Of a DNA stretch of 64,000 bases, positions 17,354 through 26,347 are shown one piece after another; within the stretch, counting starts at the first letter, position 1; every line of letters begins with the position of its first letter. This DNA comes from Virgibacillus sp. NKC19-3 (GTDB lineage: Bacteria; Bacillota; Bacilli; Bacillales; Amphibacillaceae). The notes under the pieces are model-generated. The model was not told where the DNA came from, made no database searches, and was given only the letters and a program-made list of their open reading frames with translations. Both the position numbers and the translations under genes were made by a program. The DNA lies in the NCBI RefSeq assembly GCF_019837165.1, contig NZ_JAGYHC010000001.1, positions 3,472,001 to 3,536,000 on the forward strand, in the 5' to 3' direction.

Positions 17354-18112
17354 TTACAGGATTTCAACGCCCGTATTTCGGTATTTTTCCAATACACTTT
17401 CACTGATTTTGGAATCTGTAATAATTCGATTAACCTCATCAAACGTACACGCATTTAACAGGGAGACAACATCAAATTTACTGCTGTCAGCCAACACAAT
17501 TTTGCGTTGTGCGATTTCCATCATTTTCTTTTTCACCTGTAATTCACCAGCACCATAATCCGTTAACCCTTTTGTAAGGGAGACGCCACTAATACTCATA
17601 AAAAATGTATCAATATGGAATTGCGTAATAAAATCTTCCGTAAAATCCCCCACTGTACAAAGCTCCTGATTTCGTAAAATCCCCCCAGCAAAGATGATAG
17701 TGTAGTCAGGCATCTCCGACAGTTCGTTGGCTATCGTCATGGAATTGGTAAGAACCGTTAAACGCGAAAACTGTTTTTTCAGCTCTTTCGCGAATTCCGT
17801 ATTGGTTGTACTGACATCCATCGCTATTGATTGCCCTTCAATGACATAGTCAATCGCCTTTTTGGCAATTTCTTGTTTTTCCTTTAAATATTTTGATTCA
17901 CGTACGGTAAAGGATAATTCTCTACTGTTTATTTCCTCCAGCACGGCACCTCCATGCACACGTGTCAAAAAGCCTTGTTTTTCCAAGAACTCCAAATCTC
18001 TTCGTATTGTCTCAAATGATACATGAAAATAATTCATTAAATGAGATACTTTAACCGACTTATCCTTTCTAACCATCTTAACAATTTCGTTATGTCTCTC
18101 TTTGGCAAACAA
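17354..18112 (-). CDS. DeoR family transcriptional regulator
   Basis: N-terminal winged helix-turn-helix (ERHNEIVKMV ... FHVSFETIRRDLEFLEKQGFLTRVHGGA, the family signature) followed by a DeoR C-terminal sensor domain of the phosphosugar-isomerase fold (AMDVSTTN, VLTNSM, AGGILRN, GVSLTKGLTDYG, LADSSKFD). Such regulators usually respond to a phosphorylated sugar or polyol. The frame opens at GTG 18121, which overlaps the aaagagg site; TTG 18112 has an 8-nt spacer and begins at the usual point, giving 252 residues. It lies upstream of the HAD-ABC operon on the same strand and likely represses it. Confidence 0.9.
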   Translation of the reverse strand: MFAKERHNEIVKMVRKDKSVKVSHLMNYFHVSFETIRRDLEFLEKQGFLTRVHGGAVLEEINSRELSFTVRESKYLKEKQEIAKKAIDYVIEGQSIAMDVSTTNTEFAKELKKQFSRLTVLTNSMTIANELSEMPDYTIIFAGGILRNQELCTVGDFTEDFITQFHIDTFFMSISGVSLTKGLTDYGAGELQVKKKMMEIAQRKIVLADSSKFDVVSLLNACTFDEVNRIITDSKISESVLEKYRNTGVEIL

Positions 18113-18269
18113 CAGCGACACCTCTTTGGAAAAGTAATGATGTTACAAGTAATACGATTAAATACAACTAAATGCAACTTATACACATTGTATACCATCC
18201 ATTTATATTTTTCATCCCTTATGGAATTTTTTCATTAAAATGTAAAGAATATTTCAATATGGGGGAAAG

Positions 18270-18450
18270 GAGAACTTACGTGAAGAAATAGAAGAAGATG
18301 CGGGGTTACCAGAAGACCACGACGAATGGCTGAGTAAGATTGGCGGGAATCTAGCTGATATATCACAACCATAGGTGAACATTTACCCTAAATATGGTTA
18401 TGATTCCTATGATCCACTTACGAAACTCCATGTGGATGACTGGCACTGTT
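18270..18450 (+). pseudogene. Possible gene remnant
   Basis: One frame reads about 30 residues including EDAGLPEDHDEWLSKIGG and LADISQP, meets TAG at 18372-18374, and continues in the same frame with IYPKYGYDSYDPLTKLHVDDW. The composition is protein-like and there is no start or ribosome site, so this may be the decayed end of a gene. The family is not recognised. The rest of 18122-18842 holds the deoR upstream region and the second 266-bp repeat. Confidence 0.3.
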
Positions 18451-18500
18451 TCCCGGTAGTAGCTACCGCTATATATTTTATCATCAATGGGAAAAGGAGA

Positions 18501-18766
18501 CTGGGACAAAAGTGTTTTTAACAAATAAATTCCGAACATATATCGCTTCTAAAAATATACTTCGCGCACCTTAGGGCGGCTGGTGAGCCCCCTTGTGCGC
18601 TTCGTGTTGCAAGTGACTTCGAGGGGCAGCACTCCTCGCAAAAAAGATTGCTATTGCACTTCGGTGTCTCACCTATGCCTTCCCTCCCGTTGGAGTCTCC
18701 GCATATTTCCTACGCTAAGTTTGATAATGTTCGTCTTTTTTATTAAACACGTTTGTTTTGTCCCAG
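18501..18766 (+). repeat. 266-bp dispersed non-coding repeat, copy 2
   Basis: Same length and orientation as 9850-10115, same perfect terminal inverted repeats (ctgggacaaa / tttgtcccag), with only scattered single-base differences (for example tgaataga against aaataaat near the left end). Located after a probable gene remnant and before the end of mnaA. Confidence 0.85.
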
Positions 18767-18842
18767 CCTCATGATTATTCATTGTTCTTACATTGTCTCG
18801 CATACAGTAATAGCTACAAGCCCAATAATAAAAATTCAAGCT

Positions 18843-19967
18843 CTAGCCCTTCTCAAAATACGCTAAAATCCCATCTACGATTCTTTGCGATGCATGACCG
18901 TCCCCATACGGATTTGACGCTTTTGCCATTTTCTCATATGCTTCGTCATCTGAAAGAAGTTCGTTTGCTAAATGAAAGATGTCTTCTTCATTCGTTCCAG
19001 CTAATTTTAATGTACCAGCATCCACTCCCTCAGGACGCTCTGTCGTATCCCGTAAAACCAATACCGGTACACCTAGTGATGGCGCCTCTTCTTGCACGCC
19101 TCCGGAATCCGTTAAAATAATATGCGCTTGAGCTGCAAAATTGTGAAAATCTACAGCACCCAATGGATCAATTAACGTAACTTTTTCATTATCACCTAAT
19201 ATGTTGTTGGCTGCTTGTTGTACAACCGGATTTAGATGAACAGGATAAATGACTTGAATATCCTCGTGCTCCTGGGTTAAACGTTTGATTGCGCGGAATA
19301 TTTGATTCATGTTCTGCCCCAAGTTCTCACGTCGATGTGCCGTCATGAGAACCAAGCGCTTATCGCCTAATTCATCCAGAACCCGACTGGAATATGTATC
19401 CGTAATTGTTGTGTTTAATGCATCAATTGCTGTATTACCAGTTACATAAATCGTTTCTTCGGCTTTATTTTCATTTAAAAGGTTTTGCTTCGCTTTATCT
19501 GTTGGGGCAAAATGCAAGTCCGCAATGACACCTGTTAGTTGCCTATTCATCTCTTCTGGATAAGGGGAGTATTTATTCCATGTACGCAGCCCCGCTTCCA
19601 CATGACCAACGATAATCTGATTATAGAAGGCAGCAAGTGAAGCGGCAAACGTTGTACTTGTATCACCGTGGACCAGTACAACATCCGGTTTTGTTTCTTT
19701 CATTATTTCATCAAGGCCGTTTAACGTACGATTCGTAATTTGAGCCAGGGTTTGATTTTGTTTCATAATGTCCAAATCATAATCCGGTTTTATACGAAAG
19801 ATATCCAAGACTTGATCAAGCATTTCACGATGCTGTGCAGTCACTGTAACAATGGATTCAAATCGCTCGGATCGTTTGTTTAATTCTTTGACAAGTGGAG
19901 CCATTTTAATTGCTTCAGGTCTTGTGCCAAATACAGTCATTACTTTGATTCGTTTGATGTTCCTCAC
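18843..19967 (-). CDS. mnaA: UDP-N-acetylglucosamine 2-epimerase (non-hydrolysing)
   Basis: 374 residues, matching the MnaA/WecB family in full: VMTVFGTRPEAIKMAPLV, TAQHREMLDQVL, VHGDTSTTFAASLAAFYNQI, GHVEAGLRTWNKYSPYPEEMNRQ, TAHRRENLG and SDSGGVQEEAPSLGVPVLVLRDTTERPEG. It makes UDP-ManNAc from UDP-GlcNAc in the cytoplasm, needed by TagA for the wall teichoic acid linkage unit. GTG start at 19967 matches the usual N-terminal length, although its ribosome site is crowded. Stands alone on the minus strand, separate from the plus-strand genes that follow. Confidence 0.95.
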   Translation of the reverse strand: MRNIKRIKVMTVFGTRPEAIKMAPLVKELNKRSERFESIVTVTAQHREMLDQVLDIFRIKPDYDLDIMKQNQTLAQITNRTLNGLDEIMKETKPDVVLVHGDTSTTFAASLAAFYNQIIVGHVEAGLRTWNKYSPYPEEMNRQLTGVIADLHFAPTDKAKQNLLNENKAEETIYVTGNTAIDALNTTITDTYSSRVLDELGDKRLVLMTAHRRENLGQNMNQIFRAIKRLTQEHEDIQVIYPVHLNPVVQQAANNILGDNEKVTLIDPLGAVDFHNFAAQAHIILTDSGGVQEEAPSLGVPVLVLRDTTERPEGVDAGTLKLAGTNEEDIFHLANELLSDDEAYEKMAKASNPYGDGHASQRIVDGILAYFEKG

Positions 19968-20197
19968 TCCCTTGCTTTTAGGTTAGAGAACAGTTTTTCT
20001 CAAGTCTATATACAGTGTAATGAATGCAAAGAACCAATGTCAATTTCTTACTAATTATAAACATTTTAATTATTTCAAGCGATTTTTAATTTTTTTAAGA
20101 TAATTAGACAAAATATATGGTAAAACGTCAGGAAAGATGAATAACTAACGAATATTTATGATATCAATGTGAGATGGAACTCTGATTGGGTGATAAG

Positions 20198-21250
20198 ATG
20201 ACAGCAGTTAGTAAAGATGTAAAAATCAGTAACCTAAAAGGGATATTAATATTTTTAGTAGTTTTTGGCCATTTAATTGAAATATACAAAGATGATTACT
20301 TCGAGTTATTTGTTTTTATTTATGCTTTTCATATGCCGCTATTTATCTTCATTAGCGGATATTTAGCGAAACGAATGCGTATTAGTAAAGTTGTCAACTT
20401 CATTCTGCTTTATTTGATATTTCAAACATTTTTCAATTGGGTGTTGCACTTAACCGGGGATTATCCAAACCTACAATTTACATACGGAGAACCACATTTT
20501 CATTTATGGTATATTGTCAGTATGGGGTTTTGGTATGGTATTATTTTAATAATTACGAAACTCAATTTGAATACAGCAGGAAAATGGATAACGTTTATCA
20601 TTATCTTTATCATTGGCTTTATGTCACGCTGGTATACAGATGACGTTGTCGATTTCGTACAAAAATACTATGGAAACTTTTCATCTTATACACTAAGCTA
20701 TCAAAGAACTTTATCATTTTTGCCTTTCTTTTTCTTGGGATATTTTATGAATAAACAATGGCTCTCATCTATTTATCATTCTTTAAATCATAGAATTACT
20801 ACAATCATGTTATTGATTATCACAATGCTTTTTACATTTTTGTATGTACAAAATGCTGATGGGTTTGAGTCTATTTTTAGAGGGAGTCATGGTATTAACA
20901 AATTCCTTGACGATAACGATGGTTTTTCAATGTATTTTCCAAAAATCATCTTTTCTTATGCTCTATCTTTTTGGCTATGCTACTTAATCATAAACTTAAT
21001 ACCAAATAAAGCAAGTATTTTTACAAAGTGGGGAGACAACTCATTAACTATATTTTTGTTTCACCCTATTATTGTTTTTGTTATACGTAGCACGGAATAT
21101 ATGACAGAGTGGGAACCAGATACAAAACTCATTGCTTTCTTGTTGGTAACGATTATTGTCACGTTTATATTGGGGTCTAACTTTTTTGAGAGGGCGACAA
21201 GATATATGTGTAATCCGTATTACTTTATTAAAAAGGTAATGAATAAATAA
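20198..21250 (+). CDS. Acyltransferase 3 family membrane protein (surface sugar O-acetylase-like)
   Basis: About 10 hydrophobic segments in 350 residues. Starts with the family pattern: ISNLKGILIFLVVFGHLIEI (conserved His at the first helix), FHMPLFIFISGYLAKR and the later HLWYIVSMGFWYG. Members move acetyl or other acyl groups onto sugars of exported glycans. The frame opens at TTG 20186; ATG 20198 after gggtgat is preferred. Located between mnaA and an autolysin, it may decorate teichoic acid or another surface glycan; its acceptor is unknown. Confidence 0.82.
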   Translation: MTAVSKDVKISNLKGILIFLVVFGHLIEIYKDDYFELFVFIYAFHMPLFIFISGYLAKRMRISKVVNFILLYLIFQTFFNWVLHLTGDYPNLQFTYGEPHFHLWYIVSMGFWYGIILIITKLNLNTAGKWITFIIIFIIGFMSRWYTDDVVDFVQKYYGNFSSYTLSYQRTLSFLPFFFLGYFMNKQWLSSIYHSLNHRITTIMLLIITMLFTFLYVQNADGFESIFRGSHGINKFLDDNDGFSMYFPKIIFSYALSFWLCYLIINLIPNKASIFTKWGDNSLTIFLFHPIIVFVIRSTEYMTEWEPDTKLIAFLLVTIIVTFILGSNFFERATRYMCNPYYFIKKVMNK

Positions 21251-21307
21251 AATTTTCATGTGGCATAAACACTCCGAACTTTCATACTCGAAGTAAATAA
21301 AAAGAAA

Positions 21308-21341
21308 ACCGCACCTTATTATCACATAATCAAGGTGCGGT
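21308..21341 (-). terminator. Terminator of the autolysin gene
   Basis: Perfect 10-bp stem accgcacctt / aaggtgcggt (21308-21317, 21332-21341) just beyond the stop; the minus strand continues into tttctttttattt. Confidence 0.85.
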
Positions 21342-21349
21342 AGAAAAAG

Positions 21350-24300
21350 CTATTTATAGGATGGTATATCTAAATACATTAAGGATAAGTCGAATTGTTG
21401 ATAAAGATTATACATCGTGTCTATTTGTTTAGAAGCCCATCCGATATCTGTAGCATACTGATGAGACGCTTGACCATTTAAATCCATGCTTTCTGGATTC
21501 CAACGCATTTTGTAAATTGTGTTTTGACCAGACTTCACATAATTATTCCCAATAAATTTGGCACCACCCACAATTGCTTTGCGAGGTGTTGTCCAACCTT
21601 CATCATATGCCCTTTTTGCGCCACATTCTACGGCACAACCATCAAATGCTCCGACTCCATACATATTATAGACAGTTGTTCCGTTATACTTGACTCCTTG
21701 GGCTAGCTCGGATGTTCCGTTTCCAGTCTCCAGTAAAGAATGAGAGATCAAGTAAAGGTCATTCATATTATTTTTTTCACCTGCATCAATAAATGCTTGA
21801 GCTTGACCTTGTAGTGTTCCTTTTCCCTTTAAATACTTGTTTATTTCCTTAGCTGGTGTAGCACTTGGCTTTGTGAGATCAAGGAACTGAAAAATTTGTC
21901 TCGAATCATTTATGAAATTGTCCGGATCTAAATAATATAAAACATCCGACCGACTAGCATCAACCCATTGACCACTATTATATTCAATTTGATTCCATCC
22001 ATTGGCTTCGTCGATAACCTTTACTTTTGTGCCCTTAGTTAGCTGTCCTACGACCTTCTTTGAAGCGTTAGGGCCAGATCGAACATTTAACACATCTGCA
22101 GTTACTTTTCCATTGTTTATATAGGCTCCAGAAACATAAGCATATGAACTATCTGTTTGTGGAGTGGTATTCATTTGGATATTCATCGCATCATTAAGTG
22201 TCAAATTGTAATCCGTATTTTTCACGATGTCATTGTCAAAAGTAATACCATCAACGTGTATATAGCCAGTTTTTGCATCCCCATTTAAAATTACAATGGC
22301 TTCATACCAGTTTTTGGTAAATTTCTTAAATTGTAATTTGCTTCCATAAGTATAACTTTTTAATACTTTTGAATCCCTGGAAGCTGAACTATAAACTCTA
22401 GTTTGGGAATCAGCCGCATATCCGTTCATAGATTTTTGTTCAGGATCTACAATTTCAACATCCTTTGTTTGGAAATAACCTGTACGTTTTTCCCCATTAA
22501 CATACACGATCGCTTCAAACCATTTATCAGAATATGTTCTAAGCTGTAATATGTCTCCTTTAGAATAAGACTTAATCTTTTTAGAACTTGTTGATGTTGA
22601 TTCATAGACATTCGTTGCATTTTTCAATCCAATAGCTCGCAAATGTGTCTGATTATCAGGATCTATATCGGCAACATCGTTTTTATGAATGTATCCCGTA
22701 ACGGATTCTCCATTTATGATTACAATAGCCTCATACCAGTCAGAAGTAAGTGATTTATACTGCAATATATGCCCTTGCTTATAAGACTTCAAAACTTTCG
22801 AACTGGTGGAAGCACTCGAATATACATTGGTTTGATTTTTCAATGCGATACCTTTGTAGCTCGTTTGATCCTCCGGAAAGTTTTCAACATCATTTTTATG
22901 AATGTAACCCGTAATGGATTCTCCATCTATGATTACAATAGCCTCATACCAGTCAGAAGTAAGTGATCTATACTGCAATATATGCCCTTGCTTATAAGAC
23001 TTCAAAACTTTCGAACTGGTGGAAGCACTCGAATATACATTAGTTTGATTTTTCGATGCGATACCTTTGTAACTCGTTTGATCCTCCGGAAAATTTTCAA
23101 CATCGTTTTTATGAATGTATCCCGTAATGGATTCTCCATTTATGATTACAATGGCCTCGTACCAGTCAGAAGTAAGTGATCTATACTGCAATATATGTCC
23201 TTGTTTATAAGACTTCAAAACTTTCGAACTAGTGGAAGCACTCGAATATACATTGGTTTGATTTTTCAATGCGATACCTTTGTAACTCGTTTGATCCTCC
23301 GGAAAGTTTTCAACATCGTTTTTATGAATGTATCCCGTAATGGATTCTCCATTTATGATTACAATGGCTTCATTCCAGTTTGAATCTAGGGAACGATACA
23401 ACAAAATATGTCCCTTTTTATAAGACTTTAAGATATCTGAATCAGTAGATGTATCAGAATAAACGTTAGTTGAGCTCTTTTGAGCAATACCGTTAATAAA
23501 CGTTTTTCCTGAGCTTTTCTGAAGACTGTGCGTCTTTGTTTCTTCTGATTCCTCATCAGAATTATGGCTATGTTCTTCGGTGCTCCTTTTTGCATCCACA
23601 CTATCGTTTGAATTTGCCCTATGTGAACCTTCATTTTCATCATCTTGTTCAGAGGTATCTGTTTCGTCAGATTGGTTTAACTGTTTATCCTCTTCTTCAT
23701 CCATAATAAATTCATTAGAAACATAACCTTTTAGGGTTTCCTCATGATCTTCATCATGGTAGGAGACGTAAGAATATTCCTCGTTCTCATTCAGTACAGT
23801 AACAGATTCTCCATCTTTCATTAAATATAATATATCACTTGATTCCGAAGCTGTTGTCAATAGTTCTACCGTATCTTCCGGATCATCGGCTTGTACTACA
23901 GCGTCTTTTTCAAGCTTTTCTTCCGTATTATCTCTATCTTCTTCCTCTTCATCCACAATAAATTCGTTAGAAACATAACCTTTTAGGGTTTCCTCATGAT
24001 CTTTATCATGATAGGAGACGTAAGAATATTCCTCGTCCTCATTCAGTACAGTAACAGATTCTCCATCTTCCATTAAGTATAATATATCACTTGATTCCGA
24101 AGCTGTTGCCAATAGTTCTACCGTATCTTCCGGATCATCGGCTTGTACTACAGCGTCTTTTTTAAGCTTTTCTTCCGTATTATCTCTATCTTCTTCCTCT
24201 TCATCCATAATAAATTCATTAGAAACATAGCCTTTTAAGGTTTCCTCGTGATCTTCATCATGGTAGGAGACGTAAGAATATTCCTCGTCCTCATTCAGTA

Positions 24301-24535
24301 CAGTAACAGGTTCTCCATCTTCCATTAAGTATAATATATCACTTGATTCCGAAGCTGTTGCCAATAGTTCTATCGTACCTTCCCCATCATCGGAATGCAC
24401 TACAACATCTTTAATATCCTTTTCTTTTGTGTCATCAGATGTTGCCGCCTTTATGGTAGTAGGTGCATACATTGACTGAGAAAAAACAATAAAGAAGACT
24501 AAAAAAATAAAACTAACTTTTTTAAAATTACTCAC
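21350..24535 (-). CDS. Secreted N-acetylglucosaminidase autolysin with ten SH3-like repeats
   Basis: GTG at 24535, 5 nt from ggaggagt, gives 1061 residues with a signal peptide (KKVSFIFLVFFIVFSQ, cleavage near the KAA site). Domain order (approximate residues from the longer frame): three SH3-like units of 84 residues each in very acidic linkers (47-290); an acidic Ser/Asp/Glu stretch (290-345); six 71-residue SH3-like units (353-780), four nearly identical; an SH3b unit with LNVRSGPN (815-885); and a C-terminal GH73-type glucosaminidase (905-1060) with SHSLLETGNGTSELAQG containing the catalytic Glu and KYNGTTVYNMYGVGAFD. It resembles LytD of Bacillus subtilis. The repeats should bind cell wall or teichoic acid. 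Placement beside teichoic acid genes suggests coordinated wall turnover. Confidence 0.92.
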   Translation of the reverse strand: MSNFKKVSFIFLVFFIVFSQSMYAPTTIKAATSDDTKEKDIKDVVVHSDDGEGTIELLATASESSDILYLMEDGEPVTVLNEDEEYSYVSYHDEDHEETLKGYVSNEFIMDEEEEDRDNTEEKLKKDAVVQADDPEDTVELLATASESSDILYLMEDGESVTVLNEDEEYSYVSYHDKDHEETLKGYVSNEFIVDEEEEDRDNTEEKLEKDAVVQADDPEDTVELLTTASESSDILYLMKDGESVTVLNENEEYSYVSYHDEDHEETLKGYVSNEFIMDEEEDKQLNQSDETDTSEQDDENEGSHRANSNDSVDAKRSTEEHSHNSDEESEETKTHSLQKSSGKTFINGIAQKSSTNVYSDTSTDSDILKSYKKGHILLYRSLDSNWNEAIVIINGESITGYIHKNDVENFPEDQTSYKGIALKNQTNVYSSASTSSKVLKSYKQGHILQYRSLTSDWYEAIVIINGESITGYIHKNDVENFPEDQTSYKGIASKNQTNVYSSASTSSKVLKSYKQGHILQYRSLTSDWYEAIVIIDGESITGYIHKNDVENFPEDQTSYKGIALKNQTNVYSSASTSSKVLKSYKQGHILQYKSLTSDWYEAIVIINGESVTGYIHKNDVADIDPDNQTHLRAIGLKNATNVYESTSTSSKKIKSYSKGDILQLRTYSDKWFEAIVYVNGEKRTGYFQTKDVEIVDPEQKSMNGYAADSQTRVYSSASRDSKVLKSYTYGSKLQFKKFTKNWYEAIVILNGDAKTGYIHVDGITFDNDIVKNTDYNLTLNDAMNIQMNTTPQTDSSYAYVSGAYINNGKVTADVLNVRSGPNASKKVVGQLTKGTKVKVIDEANGWNQIEYNSGQWVDASRSDVLYYLDPDNFINDSRQIFQFLDLTKPSATPAKEINKYLKGKGTLQGQAQAFIDAGEKNNMNDLYLISHSLLETGNGTSELAQGVKYNGTTVYNMYGVGAFDGCAVECGAKRAYDEGWTTPRKAIVGGAKFIGNNYVKSGQNTIYKMRWNPESMDLNGQASHQYATDIGWASKQIDTMYNLYQQFDLSLMYLDIPSYK
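22755..23393 (-). repeat. Three near-identical 213-bp tandem units within the autolysin gene
   Basis: Units repeat at exactly 213 bp (71 codons) with only a few substitutions (for example INGES/IDGES, ALKNQ/ASKNQ), signs of recent duplication or gene conversion. Diverged units extend the array on both sides. Confidence 0.9.
23690..24445 (-). repeat. Three near-identical 252-bp tandem units within the autolysin gene
   Basis: Units of 252 bp (84 codons) each encode an acidic linker plus one SH3-like fold (ELLATASESSDILYLMEDGE ... LKGYVSNEFI). The nucleotide identity among units is high enough to predict copy-number variation. Confidence 0.88.
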
Positions 24536-24550
24536 AAACCACTCCTCCAT

Positions 24551-24908
24551 TACATTATCATTCTTAAACTACTCAGATTCCGTTTGAAGACCCTCCTCCC
24601 TAGAATTATACATACGGAGTAGATAAATAGATCTCAGATATATAATATTTCTTATACTTATCTGACTCTATAAATTGACCCGTTATTATATTATCGTATA
24701 AAACTGTAAAATTGTTAACCCTTGATACAAGGTTTTTCGACAAATAATTAACAATGAACGTATAAAATCACTATTACTGTTGATAAAATATGATATAGAA
24801 GAAAATTAAAAAGAAATAAAAGCGATTTTTTGTCGAAAATTGTTTCATTCTCGTATATAATATAAATGCTCAAAAGTGTCTTTAAAAAAGTTGAGGGGTT
24901 ATTAAGCA
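24551..24908. promoter_or_regulatory. Divergent AT-rich intergenic region between the autolysin and the polymerase genes
   Basis: 358 bp without a gene. For the plus-strand gene, TTGTCG near 24831 and a TATATA/TATAAT run at about 24855-24864 form a loose promoter. For the autolysin, TATAAT on the minus strand near 24605 precedes the gggagg-containing leader. Neither has strong consensus at both boxes. Confidence 0.4.
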
Positions 24909-24920
24909 GTGAGGGATTTA

Positions 24921-26114
24921 ATGAAAAATGAATACCAGTCTGAAACTAATTATTCGATTCAGATATTAACATTATTTGTTTTATTGATCGTGAATACAAT
25001 GGTGCGGTCTCAATTCGATATATTAAGTACTATCGGAAATCTCAGTATAAATTTAACGTTAATTTTAATGTTTATTTATTTAATAAAGGGGGTTATTAAC
25101 AAAAATACATTTAATGTTAGACTGACTAATATTTACATAAGCATTTTTTTGTTTGTCGTTATTTTTAGCATTAGTTTCTTCGTTTATGATCGAGTTGATA
25201 TTATATACTTCTTGAAACTAATTTTATTTTTAATGTTTATTTTAGGAACTGTAAGAATTAGGTGGAGTCCAAAATATATTAAAATAGCAGCACATCTTTT
25301 TGGAATTACATTGTTTTTTGTATTTTTGCATTGGGTTCATTTAGACTTCACAGATCATAGATTTAAAAGTATTTTCCACAACCCAAATTATCTAGGGGTT
25401 TTTCTATTTGTGATGTTGTATTTTAAAATTCTTGCTGTTAAGTACGGTAGTAAACTTGAACGTTTATATTTCTTAATTCTTATAGCTCTAAACTTTATTT
25501 TAATTTATTGCACAAATTCACGGGCTGTAATGGTAGCAGTTGCAGTGGTATTACTAGCTTGGATTTTCCTGAAGGAGTTCAGAAAATTTTTTCCATATCT
25601 ATTTTTTGTGGTAGTAACTTTAAATATCGTATTTTTGATTACTTATGTTAAGTTGCATAATACAAGCTTAGGGATGTTTCTGAATGAAATTAGCCTCAAA
25701 ATTATAGGTAAATCCTTTTATTCAGGAAGAAGCGTTCTGTGGGAAGAGATCTTACAAAAAGTAGAAGAAAAACCTCTTTTTGGCTATGGTTTAGGCGTAA
25801 AAGCAAGTGATATAACGTCATTCTCATTAACTGCTCATAATCAGTATCTTCAATTCATGATTGAGGAGGGAATTTTAGGGTTAGTGATCTTTTTGCTTTT
25901 ATTGTATAGTATATGGAAGTTACTTATTAAAAGACTAGATCATTATCCAAGTAAGCTTTCAGCCTGCTTTTTTCTTGGTATTTTAATATACGTGAACTTC
26001 GAGTTAACATTATTTCAAAACAACTACCCCATCGCGTTCATTCAGTGGTTGATAATAGTCATTGGCATTAACTTTGAGTCAAAGACTAGAAGCGATGTCG
26101 CAGTAGAGAGTTAA
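24921..26114 (+). CDS. O-antigen ligase/Wzy-like polymerase, membrane protein
   Basis: About 397 residues, 10-11 hydrophobic segments, and a Wzy_C-type region: FHNPNYLGVFLFVML, YCTNSRAVMVAVAVVLLAW, then the periplasmic-side SGRSVLWEEILQKVEEKPLFGYGLG and AHNQYLQFMIEEGILGLVIF. These motifs are the classic polymerase/ligase catalytic loop. ATG 24921 with gtgaggga 5-6 nt upstream is preferred over GTG 24909. It is unrelated in sequence to the other polymerase at 3030-4262, so the window encodes two polymerisation systems. Its partner flippase and glycosyltransferases are not adjacent. Confidence 0.85.
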   Translation: MKNEYQSETNYSIQILTLFVLLIVNTMVRSQFDILSTIGNLSINLTLILMFIYLIKGVINKNTFNVRLTNIYISIFLFVVIFSISFFVYDRVDIIYFLKLILFLMFILGTVRIRWSPKYIKIAAHLFGITLFFVFLHWVHLDFTDHRFKSIFHNPNYLGVFLFVMLYFKILAVKYGSKLERLYFLILIALNFILIYCTNSRAVMVAVAVVLLAWIFLKEFRKFFPYLFFVVVTLNIVFLITYVKLHNTSLGMFLNEISLKIIGKSFYSGRSVLWEEILQKVEEKPLFGYGLGVKASDITSFSLTAHNQYLQFMIEEGILGLVIFLLLLYSIWKLLIKRLDHYPSKLSACFFLGILIYVNFELTLFQNNYPIAFIQWLIIVIGINFESKTRSDVAVES

Positions 26115-26347
26115 GCAATAATGAAAATGATTTCTCAAAATATTTCATCGGGTAGCCTTCAATTGGTAAAATAAATAAAATGAACAGGAATAGTTGGATA
26201 TTGTCAGAAACTAATTCATTCCTGCGAATGATATATTAGTTCGTATAGTATAAAATGCAAAGAGGACTTGATGCAACTAAAAGTCTGGAAAAGAACTGGT
26301 TTTTAAAAAACAATATTTTTCTAAATCAGAACCGAAAGGATTAAAAA

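Noticed and set aside
22769-23383. Three similar plus-strand ORFs of about 65 residues at 213-bp spacing
   Set aside because: They are antisense shadows of the autolysin repeat units.
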